This document shows positions 34,822 through 43,286 of a DNA stretch of 46,669 bases, piece by piece. The stretch is taken from NCBI GenBank assembly GCA_902575965.1, contig CACGTM010000008.1:1-46669 (forward strand), written 5' to 3'. The notes under the pieces were generated by a model. It made no database searches. It was not told the origin of the DNA and worked only from the letters and a program-made list of their open reading frames with translations. Source of the DNA: an uncultured Alphaproteobacteria bacterium (lineage in GTDB: Bacteria > Pseudomonadota > Alphaproteobacteria > Rhodospirillales > Rhodospirillaceae). The translations under genes were made by a program, and so were the position numbers. How positions within the stretch are numbered: the first letter of the stretch is position 1; each line of letters opens with the position of its first letter.

Positions 34822-35262
34822 CTATTTATTGAGCTTTGCAACACTATCCGCAACTGGGATGGGATATCGTGGATTTGGATAACAAATACACAAGTGGCGG
34901 AAGGGTTCATCACTCAGTACTCTCCAAATAATTCTTGCTCCCTGAGGAAGGAGGTAAACAGAACCAGGCTTTGCTATGACTTTACCTGATTCAATCATTA
35001 ATGGTGGAAGAAAATACTCAATTTCTGCTTCACCAGAGACCACAACCTGGACTTCATCATGTGGCATTGACCAGCCAATATCCATACCTTTGTAAAAATC
35101 TTCATAATTTATCTGTGTAGATGGTTCATCAATGCCCGTATTAATAGCCCTAAATTTTGAGCCTGGATGAAATGGAAATTCCAAATCAGGTGCGTCATCT
35201 AAATCACTATCAACTGGATCATAAATTTTAAATTTTGACCAAGTAATTTCTGGTAAACCCAT
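34822..35262 (-). CDS. Cupin protein, cytoplasmic copy
   Basis: A 146-residue single-domain cupin without a signal peptide. It has the first cupin motif in MPHDEVQVVVSGEAEIEYFL near residue 75 (metal His and Glu candidates), KPGSVYLLPQGARIIW and the second-motif His in FRHLCICYPNPRYP. It is a clear paralogue of the Tat-exported cupin at 42694-43278: the PHDE, PGxVY and FRHxCxC blocks and the final PNPRYPIPVADSV/SPNYPFPTAEQV end correspond. Ribosome site GGGGAGA upstream. Divergent from the FAD oxidase. Metal-dependent isomerase or dioxygenase activity is possible. Confidence 0.82.
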   Translation of the reverse strand: MGLPEITWSKFKIYDPVDSDLDDAPDLEFPFHPGSKFRAINTGIDEPSTQINYEDFYKGMDIGWSMPHDEVQVVVSGEAEIEYFLPPLMIESGKVIAKPGSVYLLPQGARIIWRVLSDEPFRHLCICYPNPRYPIPVADSVAKLNK

Positions 35263-35472
35263 GCTTTATCTCCCCACGTAAAGTAAAAAAAAAATGTTTT
35301 TAATAGTTGAAGCCAAATAAAACCCTTAAATTATTGTAAAAATTAGATAATTTTATTTCTTCAAGAGTTGTTTAAATAGTTGGCAAATTCTAAATTAGGT
35401 GGCAATAATAGATAGATCAATAACAAAAATGATATTTCAATAAAAATATATTTTTTGAGGGAGAGAGAGACC

Positions 35473-37065
35473 ATGGATGCAAAATTAAGTAGTGCTGATG
35501 ATAGTTTAATTTCACAATTAAAGCAGCTTGTGGGAAATGACCATGTTCTCACTGAGGAAAAAGATAGAGATTTCTATTCTACTGATTTAAGTTTTAGAGA
35601 TAGAGAGATAGCTGCTGTCGTTGTACAGCCAGGTGATACGGAGCAATTATCAGGATGCGTACAAGCTGCTGTTAAATCAGGAATGTCTGTGGTCGCTCGT
35701 GGAGGAGGTATGTCATATACATCTGGCTATACTCCTGAAAAACCGGATACAATGCTGTTGGATATGCGTCGGATGAACCGCGTCCTGGAAGTTAATACTG
35801 AAGATATGTATGTAACTGTAGAGTGTGGATGCACTTGGGAAGCTCTTTTTGAAGCATTGAAAGATAAAAAAGTAAGAACACCTTACTGGGGCCCACTTTC
35901 AGGAAAGTACGCCACAGTGGGTGGTGCATTATCACAGAACAGTTTATTTCATGGATCAGGAGTTCATGGAACTGTCGCAGATAGCGTAATTGGCCTTCGA
36001 GTAGTTCTTCCGTCCGGTGATGTCCTTCAAACTGGCTCTGGCGCTCACAAAGAGTCAAATGCATTTTGGAGACATTTTGGACCAGATTTAAGCGGAATTT
36101 TTACTGCAGATACGGGAGCATTTGGTGTAAAAGCTGTTGCAACGTTAAGATTGATTCCAACTCCTCCATCAACTGCTTATATGGCTTTTAAATTTGATAC
36201 TCTGAAGGATGTCCTGGAGGCCCAAGTAAAAATTTCTCGATTAGCTATAGCCTCAGAATGCTACATGTTTGACCCTTATTATAATGCCGGTTTTGAAAAA
36301 CAAGGTATAACTTTCACAGAAGGTATATCCATAGTTGGAAAGGTAGTTAGAAAAGGAGGATTAAAAGGTCTAGCCTCAGCAGCAAAAATGGCTGTTAAGG
36401 GACAAAAAATCTTAAAGAATGTACCTTATTCATTACATATGACTTTTGACGCGTTAACAGATGTTGTTGCAAACGAACACCAAGAGATAGCTGCAGACAT
36501 ATGTTTAGAACACAATGGGACTGAGATGGATAATTCAATTCCAACTGTCTTCAGAGCTCAACCGTTTGCTGGTGTGAGAACAGTACTTCTTGGTTCAGAA
36601 GGAGAAATATGGCTACCCGTTCATGGTTTCTTTCCATTATCAAGGGCGGTAGATGCTGGTGCAGCTACTGAGAAGTGGCTTGAAGAAAAACGTCCTATAC
36701 TTGATAAGTACAACATTAAAACATCTTATTTAACATGCAACGCAGGTCCAGAGTTTGTTATTGAACCAAGTTTTTATTGGCATGATAAATTAGGTGACTT
36801 TAGGCTTAGTCTTATAGAAGAAGAATTCGCTGAGAAATGGAAAGATATTCCTGAGGATGTTGAAAAAAGAAAAGTTGTACTTCAATTACGTGAAGAACTC
36901 CGTGACCTCTTTGATAGTCTTGGCGCATGTCATCTCCAACTTGGTAAGTATTACAAATACAGTGAGCTTATGAATAATGATACTCTCTGGAGTGTTATAA
37001 ATGGAGTAAAAGATGTTCTTGACCCTGAAAGAAAAGTTAATCCTGGTTCACTTGGGTTAAGATAA
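35473..37065 (+). CDS. FAD-linked oxidase (PF01565-type), copy 2
   Basis: A 530-residue flavoprotein of the same family as 6954-8516. The FAD domain shows VVARGGGMSYTSGYTPE near residue 78, VECGCTWEALFEAL, PLSGKYATVGGALSQN and DTGAFGVKAVATLRLI; the C-terminal domain ends DVLDPERKVNPGSLG. The start at ATG 35473 has GAGG 12 bases upstream and is preferred to TTG 35455, which lies before that site. It is followed after 18 bases by the GHHTG protein copy 2, so oxidation of an alcohol or lactone-like substrate may be coupled to that protein. It is more GC-rich than the surrounding genes. Confidence 0.88.
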   Translation: MDAKLSSADDSLISQLKQLVGNDHVLTEEKDRDFYSTDLSFRDREIAAVVVQPGDTEQLSGCVQAAVKSGMSVVARGGGMSYTSGYTPEKPDTMLLDMRRMNRVLEVNTEDMYVTVECGCTWEALFEALKDKKVRTPYWGPLSGKYATVGGALSQNSLFHGSGVHGTVADSVIGLRVVLPSGDVLQTGSGAHKESNAFWRHFGPDLSGIFTADTGAFGVKAVATLRLIPTPPSTAYMAFKFDTLKDVLEAQVKISRLAIASECYMFDPYYNAGFEKQGITFTEGISIVGKVVRKGGLKGLASAAKMAVKGQKILKNVPYSLHMTFDALTDVVANEHQEIAADICLEHNGTEMDNSIPTVFRAQPFAGVRTVLLGSEGEIWLPVHGFFPLSRAVDAGAATEKWLEEKRPILDKYNIKTSYLTCNAGPEFVIEPSFYWHDKLGDFRLSLIEEEFAEKWKDIPEDVEKRKVVLQLREELRDLFDSLGACHLQLGKYYKYSELMNNDTLWSVINGVKDVLDPERKVNPGSLGLR

Positions 37066-37083
37066 TTTTATAAGGAAAATTTT

Positions 37084-37881
37084 ATGTCCAATATAAAAAA
37101 AGGTTATGCAGATTGTTCAGACGGTCAAATACATTTTCACAAAAATATAGGTGAGGGAACTCCAATAGTTTTTCTGCATCAAACTGCAAGTTCTGGAAAA
37201 ATGTTTTATAAAGTAATGGATCGCTTACCAAACGTTCTTGGTTATGCATTTGATACACCCGGTTTTGGAAATTCATTCAGTCCTTCTGACTCACCTGTCT
37301 TAGACAAACCCTCAATGCCGCAATTGGGTAAGTGGATTACTGAGGCAATAAACTCACTTGGCATTGAAGAGTTTCATATAGTTGGCCATCACACAGGCAC
37401 TTGTATTGCACTTGAAGTTTATAATTTAATTTCTGAAAGAGTTAAGTCATGCACAATGATAGGGCCAGTTCCTTTAACAGAAGATGAAAGAAATGAATTT
37501 AGAAAGTATTATTCATCTCCATTTTCACCCGATAAGAATGGAGATTATATTAAGACAACCTGGGATTATTTAGCAGGTCTTGGAATAAAATCTGACCTTG
37601 ATCTTCATCATAGAGAATTTATTGATACATGCAGAGCCTACCTTGGCCGCGCTCAAACATATTCAGCTGTTTGGGATCAGGATTTTGTTGCTCTTTATAA
37701 AAAAATGGAATGTCCGCTTCTTCTCATGGCAGCTCCTGATGATGTATTGTATCCTTATCTTGATCGAGCACATAAAATGAAACCAGATTCAATTATTAAA
37801 CCGATAGAGGGTGCCAATTTTGAACCAGACCATGACCCTGATGGCACAGTGGCTGCTCTTAAAAGTTTTTTAAATATTTAG
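37084..37881 (+). CDS. Alpha/beta-hydrolase-fold protein with GHHTG elbow, cytoplasmic copy 2
   Basis: A 265-residue paralogue of 32873-33658, starting with an almost identical KKGYADCSDGQIH segment. It has LHQTASSGKMF, DTPGFGNSF, GHHTG at residues 101-105 (His103 in the nucleophile place) and the acid Asp in PDDVLYP; the C-terminal His is again missing (EGANFEPDHDPDG). No signal peptide. It sits between the FAD oxidase and the Tat-exported paralogue, whose ATG follows immediately after its stop, so the three genes are one operon. Confidence 0.87.
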   Translation: MSNIKKGYADCSDGQIHFHKNIGEGTPIVFLHQTASSGKMFYKVMDRLPNVLGYAFDTPGFGNSFSPSDSPVLDKPSMPQLGKWITEAINSLGIEEFHIVGHHTGTCIALEVYNLISERVKSCTMIGPVPLTEDERNEFRKYYSSPFSPDKNGDYIKTTWDYLAGLGIKSDLDLHHREFIDTCRAYLGRAQTYSAVWDQDFVALYKKMECPLLLMAAPDDVLYPYLDRAHKMKPDSIIKPIEGANFEPDHDPDGTVAALKSFLNI

Positions 37882-38859
37882 ATGAAAGAAATTAAAATGA
37901 AAAAATTAAACTCTCTCGTTAAAAGAAGAAGCTTTGTTGTAACTAGTGCATTTGCAGCCGCATATGCAAGCATGAAATATACACCTGCAAATGCAATGGG
38001 CTATGTTGATGAAGCAATGAATTATTTTAATTCTGAAGAAGACACGCCATTAATTTTAAATCCCGGAACAGTGATGCGTCTTGATTATGTTGATACTCCT
38101 TTAGGTCAGATACATTATCGTCATAAACAAGGTTCAACTGAACACTCACCTATTATTTGTCTCCATCAAACAGCTAGTTCATCTGCTATGTTTGAAAAAT
38201 TTGCAGCGGCTTATCAAGGGCCAGAAAGTATTTACGCTATTGATACCCCTGGTTTTGGTGGGTCATATGATCCATCCAATACTCCAACTATGAGTGAGTA
38301 TGGGGCTGCAATTTTAGATGCAGTAAAAGCTCTTGGTTTTGAAAAATTTCATTTGTTTGGTCATCATACAGGCGCATCAATAGCTATTGAGATTGCAGTA
38401 AGCGCTCCTCAGAATGTTGCTTCATTAATGATGATTGGTCCAGTCGTATTAACAGCAGAAGAAAGAGCTTTGTTTGGACAAGTTTATCCAAAACCTTTTG
38501 AGCCAAAAGCTGACGGTTCACATCTTAAAGTTATGTGGGATTATGTTGAGAGCATTGGTGGAAACTCTGATTTGAATTTACATCACAGAGAGATGATTGA
38601 TACAGCTAGAGCTTGGCAAGGTCATATAAAAATGTATCAAAAAATTTGGGACCAAGATTTTTCTGCTATGTATAAAGATGTTATTGTTCCAATGCTTATT
38701 ATGTGTGCCGAAAAAGATATTTTATGGCCTATGTTTGATCGAGCAAAGCAGATGCGTCCTGATGCTGTGGCAAAGGTTATTCCTGGTTCAAACTTTGAAC
38801 CTGATGAAGCCCCAGTTGAAACGGCAGAAGCTATTCAAAGTTACTTAAGCTCTTTATAA
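37882..38859 (+). CDS. Alpha/beta-hydrolase-fold protein with GHHTG elbow, Tat-exported copy
   Basis: A 325-residue paralogue of the two preceding proteins with an N-terminal extension of about 60 residues. The extension has a twin-arginine signal (VKRRSFVVTSAFAAAYA, Arg15-Arg16) and a predicted cleavage near ANA-MG. The fold has LHQTASSSAMF, DTPGFGGSYDPS, GHHTG at 160-164 and the acid Asp in EKDILWP; again no C-terminal catalytic His (PGSNFEPDEAPVE). ATG 37882 directly follows the previous stop; ATG 37897 is an equally possible start. It would place the same chemistry in the periplasm. Confidence 0.86.
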   Translation: MKEIKMKKLNSLVKRRSFVVTSAFAAAYASMKYTPANAMGYVDEAMNYFNSEEDTPLILNPGTVMRLDYVDTPLGQIHYRHKQGSTEHSPIICLHQTASSSAMFEKFAAAYQGPESIYAIDTPGFGGSYDPSNTPTMSEYGAAILDAVKALGFEKFHLFGHHTGASIAIEIAVSAPQNVASLMMIGPVVLTAEERALFGQVYPKPFEPKADGSHLKVMWDYVESIGGNSDLNLHHREMIDTARAWQGHIKMYQKIWDQDFSAMYKDVIVPMLIMCAEKDILWPMFDRAKQMRPDAVAKVIPGSNFEPDEAPVETAEAIQSYLSSL

Positions 38860-38862
38860 TTT

Positions 38863-39270
38863 TTATCCTGGTGAGGCATGGTTGATATGAGAGAGCATTG
38901 TACTAGTGTGCAGTGTTCCACATTTCCAATTACCCTTAGTGAGATAACATACGCAAGATAAGACCGAATGTCTTTGCCTAAAGCCTTGATTGTTAGGTTT
39001 CCCTCTCACTGTAAGATCTGAAGTGATAAGTCCTGTGGTATCAAAAACTTGAAATGATGGTTTCCGAATAACCCACTCTAAGTTGTTCATATTATTTCTT
39101 AGATACTCTGTATGATCTTTATAAGATCCTTTATCTAATATAAAAGGGATGTCTTCATTTATCATAAGAGATTGTGGGTCAAAAAAATTATAAAAATCTT
39201 CTATCTTCCCGCCCTTTCCAAAAGCTGAAATAGCTTTATTGAAATCTCTTTCTAAATTTTTTACACTCAT
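38863..39270 (-). CDS. NTF2/SnoaL-like protein, cytoplasmic copy
   Basis: A 135-residue protein of the NTF2-like (SnoaL, ketosteroid-isomerase-like) cone fold: an N-terminal helix (DFNKAISAFGKGGKIEDFYN), EDIPFILDKGSYKDHTEYL, the shared RGKPNNQGFRQRH block and a final beta strand with C-terminal ASPG. No signal peptide. It is the partner of the exported gene 39280-39786; the ribosome site AGGAAAA overlaps that gene's stop, so translation is coupled. Such folds act as isomerases, hydratases or binding domains. Confidence 0.78.
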   Translation of the reverse strand: MSVKNLERDFNKAISAFGKGGKIEDFYNFFDPQSLMINEDIPFILDKGSYKDHTEYLRNNMNNLEWVIRKPSFQVFDTTGLITSDLTVRGKPNNQGFRQRHSVLSCVCYLTKGNWKCGTLHTSTMLSHINHASPG

Positions 39271-39279
39271 TGTATTTTC

Positions 39280-39786
39280 CTAACCTGGTGAAGCTTCTAA
39301 AATATGTCCATCAAATGGGCTTTGGTGCCAATTGATAATTCGCCATCCATTATCAAACTTGTGCCATCCTTGAGTGAATGCCATGTGTCTTTGCCTATAA
39401 CCTGAGTCAACTGGTTTACCTCTAAATGTTGCATGACTAACAACAATTCCTGTTTTACCAAAAACTCTAAATTTTGGATTTCTATCTTGCCATTCGAAAG
39501 ATTCCCAAATTCCACCAATGTGAAAATCTATATGATCTTTAAATCCTGACTTACTAAGCCTAAAGGGAATATCTTCATCAATGATTATGGCCTCATCATG
39601 TATGAGCATGTAAAAGGTTTCTAAATCTCCCGTTCCTAACGCCTTGTCTAAGGTGTAGAAAGCATCTTTTAGTCCGTTCATATCAGCGTGATTATCAGCT
39701 TTCGCATTCGAGATGATACCAAACGTGCTTGTGCCAATAACTGCAGCTGTGGATAAAAGTTTTCTTCTGGTTAAATCTTTACTCAT
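39280..39786 (-). CDS. NTF2/SnoaL-like protein, Tat-exported copy
   Basis: A 168-residue paralogue of 38863-39270 with an N-terminal Tat signal (LTRRKLLSTAAVIGTSTFGI) and cleavage after NAKA. The shared core is DIPFRLSKSGFKDHIDF, RGKPVDSGYRQRHMAFT and the same C-terminal ASPG. It is the first gene of a two-gene minus-strand operon facing a TonB receptor, across an intergenic region with a perfect 20-base palindrome. The exported/cytoplasmic pair parallels the GHHTG and cupin pairs nearby. Confidence 0.82.
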   Translation of the reverse strand: MSKDLTRRKLLSTAAVIGTSTFGIISNAKADNHADMNGLKDAFYTLDKALGTGDLETFYMLIHDEAIIIDEDIPFRLSKSGFKDHIDFHIGGIWESFEWQDRNPKFRVFGKTGIVVSHATFRGKPVDSGYRQRHMAFTQGWHKFDNGWRIINWHQSPFDGHILEASPG

Positions 39787-39849
39787 ATGAGAAAATTTCC
39801 TTAAAGTTGTTGATATAATTCCTATTATATACTCATAGTTATGAACAAA

Positions 39850-39869
39850 TTGTTGTAATATTACAACAA
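39850..39869. promoter_or_regulatory. Perfect 20-bp palindrome, operator candidate
   Basis: TTGTTGTAATATTACAACAA is its own reverse complement. It lies in the 286-base divergent region between the exported NTF2-like gene (64 bases upstream of its ATG) and the TonB receptor (about 204 bases upstream). Length and symmetry fit a dimeric regulator of the TetR, GntR or LacI kind. No regulator gene is seen in the window. The remaining intergenic sequence is AT-rich with nothing else I can name. Confidence 0.6.
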
Positions 39870-40072
39870 AAAATAAAAATTCATATTAACGACCATAATA
39901 TGAAAATAATACTACAAAAGTCACTTAAATAATCATATAAAAATAACTCTAAATACGGGTATTAATAGAAAAATAGTTTTTTCTAATGTAATTAAAATTA
40001 TTTTTCACCAAATTTAGTATTTATATTTTATTTACATTCGTCTTAGTGAAGCTATTTTGAGGGACTTCAAAT

Positions 40073-42367
40073 ATGAAAAGTTTTATTAATAAATTTAAAG
40101 GCATTGCTATTTTTGCAATCTCTGCCTTTATTTCTACTTCTTCTTTTGCACAAGTTTCAATTGAAGAAATTATTGTTACAGGTTTGAAGCGTGATGCTTC
40201 AATTCTTGATGCACCCGTCGCAGTTACTGTGTTTAGTGCTGATCAGATAGAAAAGGCAGGAATTACAAGACCTGAAGATTATCTAGCTCTTGTTCCCAAT
40301 GTTGGGTTCGTTACATCTAACCACCAAGGTGAATTTTTTGTTAACATGCGTGGTATGGCAACAGTTAGGTTCGCAGAAGCAGCGGTTGCTGTTGTTGTTG
40401 ATGGTATCCAACTGGCTATCAATAATGAATTCAATATGGATTATTTCGATATCGAACAGCTTGAAGTTCTAAAAGGACCACAAGGAGCGTTGTACGGACG
40501 TAATGCTACTGCAGGTGCAATCATTGTAAAAACGAGAGATCCTGGTGATGAGTGGAATGGTACAATGATGGCGTCTTATGGAAATTGGCATTCATCTAAG
40601 ATTCAAGGCGGAGTTGGTGGTCCAATTAACGACAAATTTAAAATGAGACTTTCTGCTTCTATGACGAATTCAAATGGTCCTTTCACAAATGAATACACTA
40701 ATGAGAAGGTTCATCGTTGGGCAAATAACTCTGGACGTATTCACCTTCTTTATGAAGATGAAAATACAAGAGTTGATTGGAGAGCTTCAGGAAGTAAAGG
40801 TAATGGTGGCGCAATTGCTTTTAATGCGCAAATTGCTGGTACTGTAACAGGAGGTTATCCTGTTATTGTTGATACTAATGATGTTCATAATATTCCATAT
40901 GTTAATGATATGCCTGGTGAGAATAGACAGTATAAATTTTCAACTTCTTTAAAAATTACTCATGAAACAGAAGATTTAAAATTTGAGTCTATGACTTCTT
41001 TCTCAGATATTAGAGATTACTATCAGGCTAAAGGTTTACCATACGCTGATTATTCAAATCCTGATAATGATTACGGTGTTTTTGAATTTGTGTTTGGTGA
41101 TACAACTCAGCAGTGGAGAGACTCAAACCAAGCAGCGATCCAAGAGTTTCGTTTAAGTTCAAACGTTGACTCAAGGCTTCAGTGGCAAATTGGAGCTTTC
41201 TTCATGAAAGGTACTAAGCAAAGAGTTAACACTAATGGTCTCTATACTGGAGCAACTGCACTTCCATGTTATTTCAACGGACCATGCGGTGGACCGAATT
41301 CATCAAACCCAACACTTAACTATGATAACACCCAGTTTGGTTATGAAAACTATTCACCATTTGGTAACATACAGTATGAAGTAAGTGATGCATTAGACAT
41401 TACTCTAGCTGTTCGTTATGAAACTGAAAAGCGTGAAGTTGAAACAATGCCTCAAAGTAATGTGCCTGACCTAGTAAATGGCGCAGCTACTTATAACCAA
41501 TGTGTTCTTAGAACAGGAAGAGCTCCTGCTGACTGTAATGATGATGCTACTTTTAAACAGTTCCAACCAAAAGTAACTGTTGCCTACAAGTTCCCTGATG
41601 ATGCAGGTCAAATTTTTGCTTCATATGGAAAAGGCTTTAAGTCAGGTGGTTTTAATACTATTGGTGTTAGGCAAATCCTTCTTGATGCAGCAGTAGCAGC
41701 AGGTGGTAATCCAAACTTGATTTTCACTCAAGATTCTTATGATAAAGAAACTAGTGATGCCTTTGAACTTGGTTTTAAATCACGCTTCTTAGATGGACGT
41801 CTTCAGATTAATGGTGCAGTCTTCATGACTGATGTTAAAGACGCTCAGCAGTTTGAGTTCTTCCCTGTTGGAAGTATCCAGGCTGTTTCAAGAATTGATG
41901 AGCAAGAAATAAAAGGTTTTGAAGCTGATATGCAATTTGCAGTAAATGACTCTTTTAGTATTTTTGCAGCATATGGGTATGTTGATCATGAAATTACTGA
42001 ACTACAAGCCCAACCTCTATTTGTAGGTAATAAGATTGCTTATATCCAAGACTGGAATGCAACAGCTGGTTATCAAGTTAATCATCCAATTTCATCTAAT
42101 TTGGACCTTGTGCATCGTTTAGAATACAAAGGCATGGGTCCAGTATGGTATGACTCAGGTAATCTAGCAGGTTCAAGGAGAGATACAGTCAATCTTATTG
42201 ATGCACGTATTGGTATTCAGTCAGATAACTATTCTCTAATGCTTTGGGGCCGTAACTTAGGTAATGAGAAATATGCAAGTGAAAGTGTACCTTTGCTTTC
42301 AATTGTTAATGTTCCTCATAAAGCTGCAACTAGAAGTTATGGAATTGAAGCAAGATATAATTTCTAA
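40073..42367 (+). CDS. TonB-dependent outer-membrane receptor
   Basis: A 764-residue receptor. Signal peptide MKSFINKFKGIAIFAISAF ending near SFA-Q, TonB box VSIEEIIVTGLKRDASILDA, plug with QLEVLKGPQGALYGRNATA near residue 135 and a barrel ending in YGIEARYNF. It is homologous to the receptor at 12086 but distinct. It is flanked by Tat-exported genes on both sides, and is followed by a strong terminator. It probably brings in the compound processed by the surrounding exported enzymes. Confidence 0.95.
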   Translation: MKSFINKFKGIAIFAISAFISTSSFAQVSIEEIIVTGLKRDASILDAPVAVTVFSADQIEKAGITRPEDYLALVPNVGFVTSNHQGEFFVNMRGMATVRFAEAAVAVVVDGIQLAINNEFNMDYFDIEQLEVLKGPQGALYGRNATAGAIIVKTRDPGDEWNGTMMASYGNWHSSKIQGGVGGPINDKFKMRLSASMTNSNGPFTNEYTNEKVHRWANNSGRIHLLYEDENTRVDWRASGSKGNGGAIAFNAQIAGTVTGGYPVIVDTNDVHNIPYVNDMPGENRQYKFSTSLKITHETEDLKFESMTSFSDIRDYYQAKGLPYADYSNPDNDYGVFEFVFGDTTQQWRDSNQAAIQEFRLSSNVDSRLQWQIGAFFMKGTKQRVNTNGLYTGATALPCYFNGPCGGPNSSNPTLNYDNTQFGYENYSPFGNIQYEVSDALDITLAVRYETEKREVETMPQSNVPDLVNGAATYNQCVLRTGRAPADCNDDATFKQFQPKVTVAYKFPDDAGQIFASYGKGFKSGGFNTIGVRQILLDAAVAAGGNPNLIFTQDSYDKETSDAFELGFKSRFLDGRLQINGAVFMTDVKDAQQFEFFPVGSIQAVSRIDEQEIKGFEADMQFAVNDSFSIFAAYGYVDHEITELQAQPLFVGNKIAYIQDWNATAGYQVNHPISSNLDLVHRLEYKGMGPVWYDSGNLAGSRRDTVNLIDARIGIQSDNYSLMLWGRNLGNEKYASESVPLLSIVNVPHKAATRSYGIEARYNF

Positions 42368-42396
42368 TTTAGATTTGAAATTATAATTGATATTAT

Positions 42397-42434
42397 AGGA
42401 CGTCATATTATTATAGTATGGCGTCCTTTTTTTT
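42397..42434 (+). terminator. Rho-independent terminator of the TonB receptor gene
   Basis: An 11-base stem (AGGACGTCATA at 42397-42407 and TATGGCGTCCT at 42417-42427, one G-T pair) with a 9-base loop, followed by a run of T (42427-42434). It lies 30 bases after the receptor stop and separates it from the small Tat protein gene. Confidence 0.9.
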
Positions 42435-42456
42435 AATGATTAAGAGATAAGTTATT

Positions 42457-42669
42457 ATGTTTAATAAGCTACAAAGAAGAACCTTTATAACAAAGATGGC
42501 TATGTTTTCTTCGGTGTTTACGTTTGGTCTAGGAAATTCAGCGATTGCGCACCATGATGAAGAAGCAATCGAACACCATGATGAAGAAGCAATTCAAAAC
42601 AGTGACCAGTCACCGAGGGATACAACTTTAAATAACACTGTATCCTTTCGAGGTGGAAGATTAATTTAA
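42457..42669 (+). CDS. Small Tat-exported protein with HHDEEAIE repeat
   Basis: A 70-residue protein: a Tat signal (QRRTFITKMAMFSSVFTFGL) and a mature part of only about 35 residues that begins with two copies of HHDEEAI(E/Q). The His/Asp/Glu-rich repeat is a plausible metal-binding segment. I do not recognise the family. It starts 89 bases after the receptor and 24 bases before the exported cupin gene; it may be a metal shuttle or accessory peptide for that cupin. Confidence 0.7.
   Translation: MFNKLQRRTFITKMAMFSSVFTFGLGNSAIAHHDEEAIEHHDEEAIQNSDQSPRDTTLNNTVSFRGGRLI
42550..42597 (+). repeat. 24-bp coding tandem repeat (HHDEEAIE x2)
   Basis: Two adjacent 24-base units, nearly identical except at the last codons (ATCGAA against ATTCAA), inside the small Tat protein gene. 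The repeat keeps the reading frame. Confidence 0.85.
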
Positions 42670-42693
42670 TACACGTCAAAGGAGTTTATAGAT

Positions 42694-43278
42694 ATGAGAT
42701 TTTCAAAAGAAGAACATAAGAAAGAAAATGATACTATTTCTAAAAGATTTAATGTTGGAAGACGACAAATTATTTCAGGAGGTACATTTGCAGCTGTAGC
42801 AGTTGCAGGAGCTGCTTTATCTTCAAAATCTAATGCTCAACAAGGCTTAGCTCCGTCACCAAGGTCATCTTTTGCAAGTCATTTAATTGATAATGATATT
42901 GCTGATAAGGCTCCTTCATTTGATTTACCATTTAACCCTGGTATAAAAATTAGAGGATATACCGCAATTAACGAACCAAATTGTCAAATTATAATTGAGG
43001 ATTTTTTCCCCGGTGACGAATTTGAATGGCAATTTCCTCATGACGAACAGCAATATTGTTTATCAGGTAAGATGGAACTAACTGTCTGGTTACCACCACT
43101 ATATTCAGAGAAAATTGAGACTGTAATTGTACCTGGAACAGTTTATAACTATCCAATTGGAGCAAAGAAAAAAGTTAAGGTTCTCGGTGACGAAGTCTTT
43201 AGGCATATTTGTTTCTGTCCGCCAAGCCCAAACTATCCATTCCCAACAGCTGAGCAAGTTAAAGAGTCAGCAACTTAA
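42694..43278 (+). CDS. Cupin protein, Tat-exported copy
   Basis: A 194-residue cupin with a Tat signal (NVGRRQIISGGTFAAVAVAG, cleavage near NAQQ). The cupin core has FPHDEQQYCLSGKMELTVWL (His and Glu candidates), VPGTVYNYPIGAKKKV and FRHICFCPPSPNYPFP. It is a paralogue of the cytoplasmic cupin at 34822-35262. AAAGGAG precedes ATG 42694. The flavodoxin gene starts 9 bases after its stop. Confidence 0.86.
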   Translation: MRFSKEEHKKENDTISKRFNVGRRQIISGGTFAAVAVAGAALSSKSNAQQGLAPSPRSSFASHLIDNDIADKAPSFDLPFNPGIKIRGYTAINEPNCQIIIEDFFPGDEFEWQFPHDEQQYCLSGKMELTVWLPPLYSEKIETVIVPGTVYNYPIGAKKKVKVLGDEVFRHICFCPPSPNYPFPTAEQVKESAT

Positions 43279-43286
43279 AGTGTTGT

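Noticed and set aside
42397-42434. Operator or attenuator reading of the hairpin after the TonB receptor
   Set aside because: Stem followed at once by a T-run just after a stop codon is better explained as a terminator.
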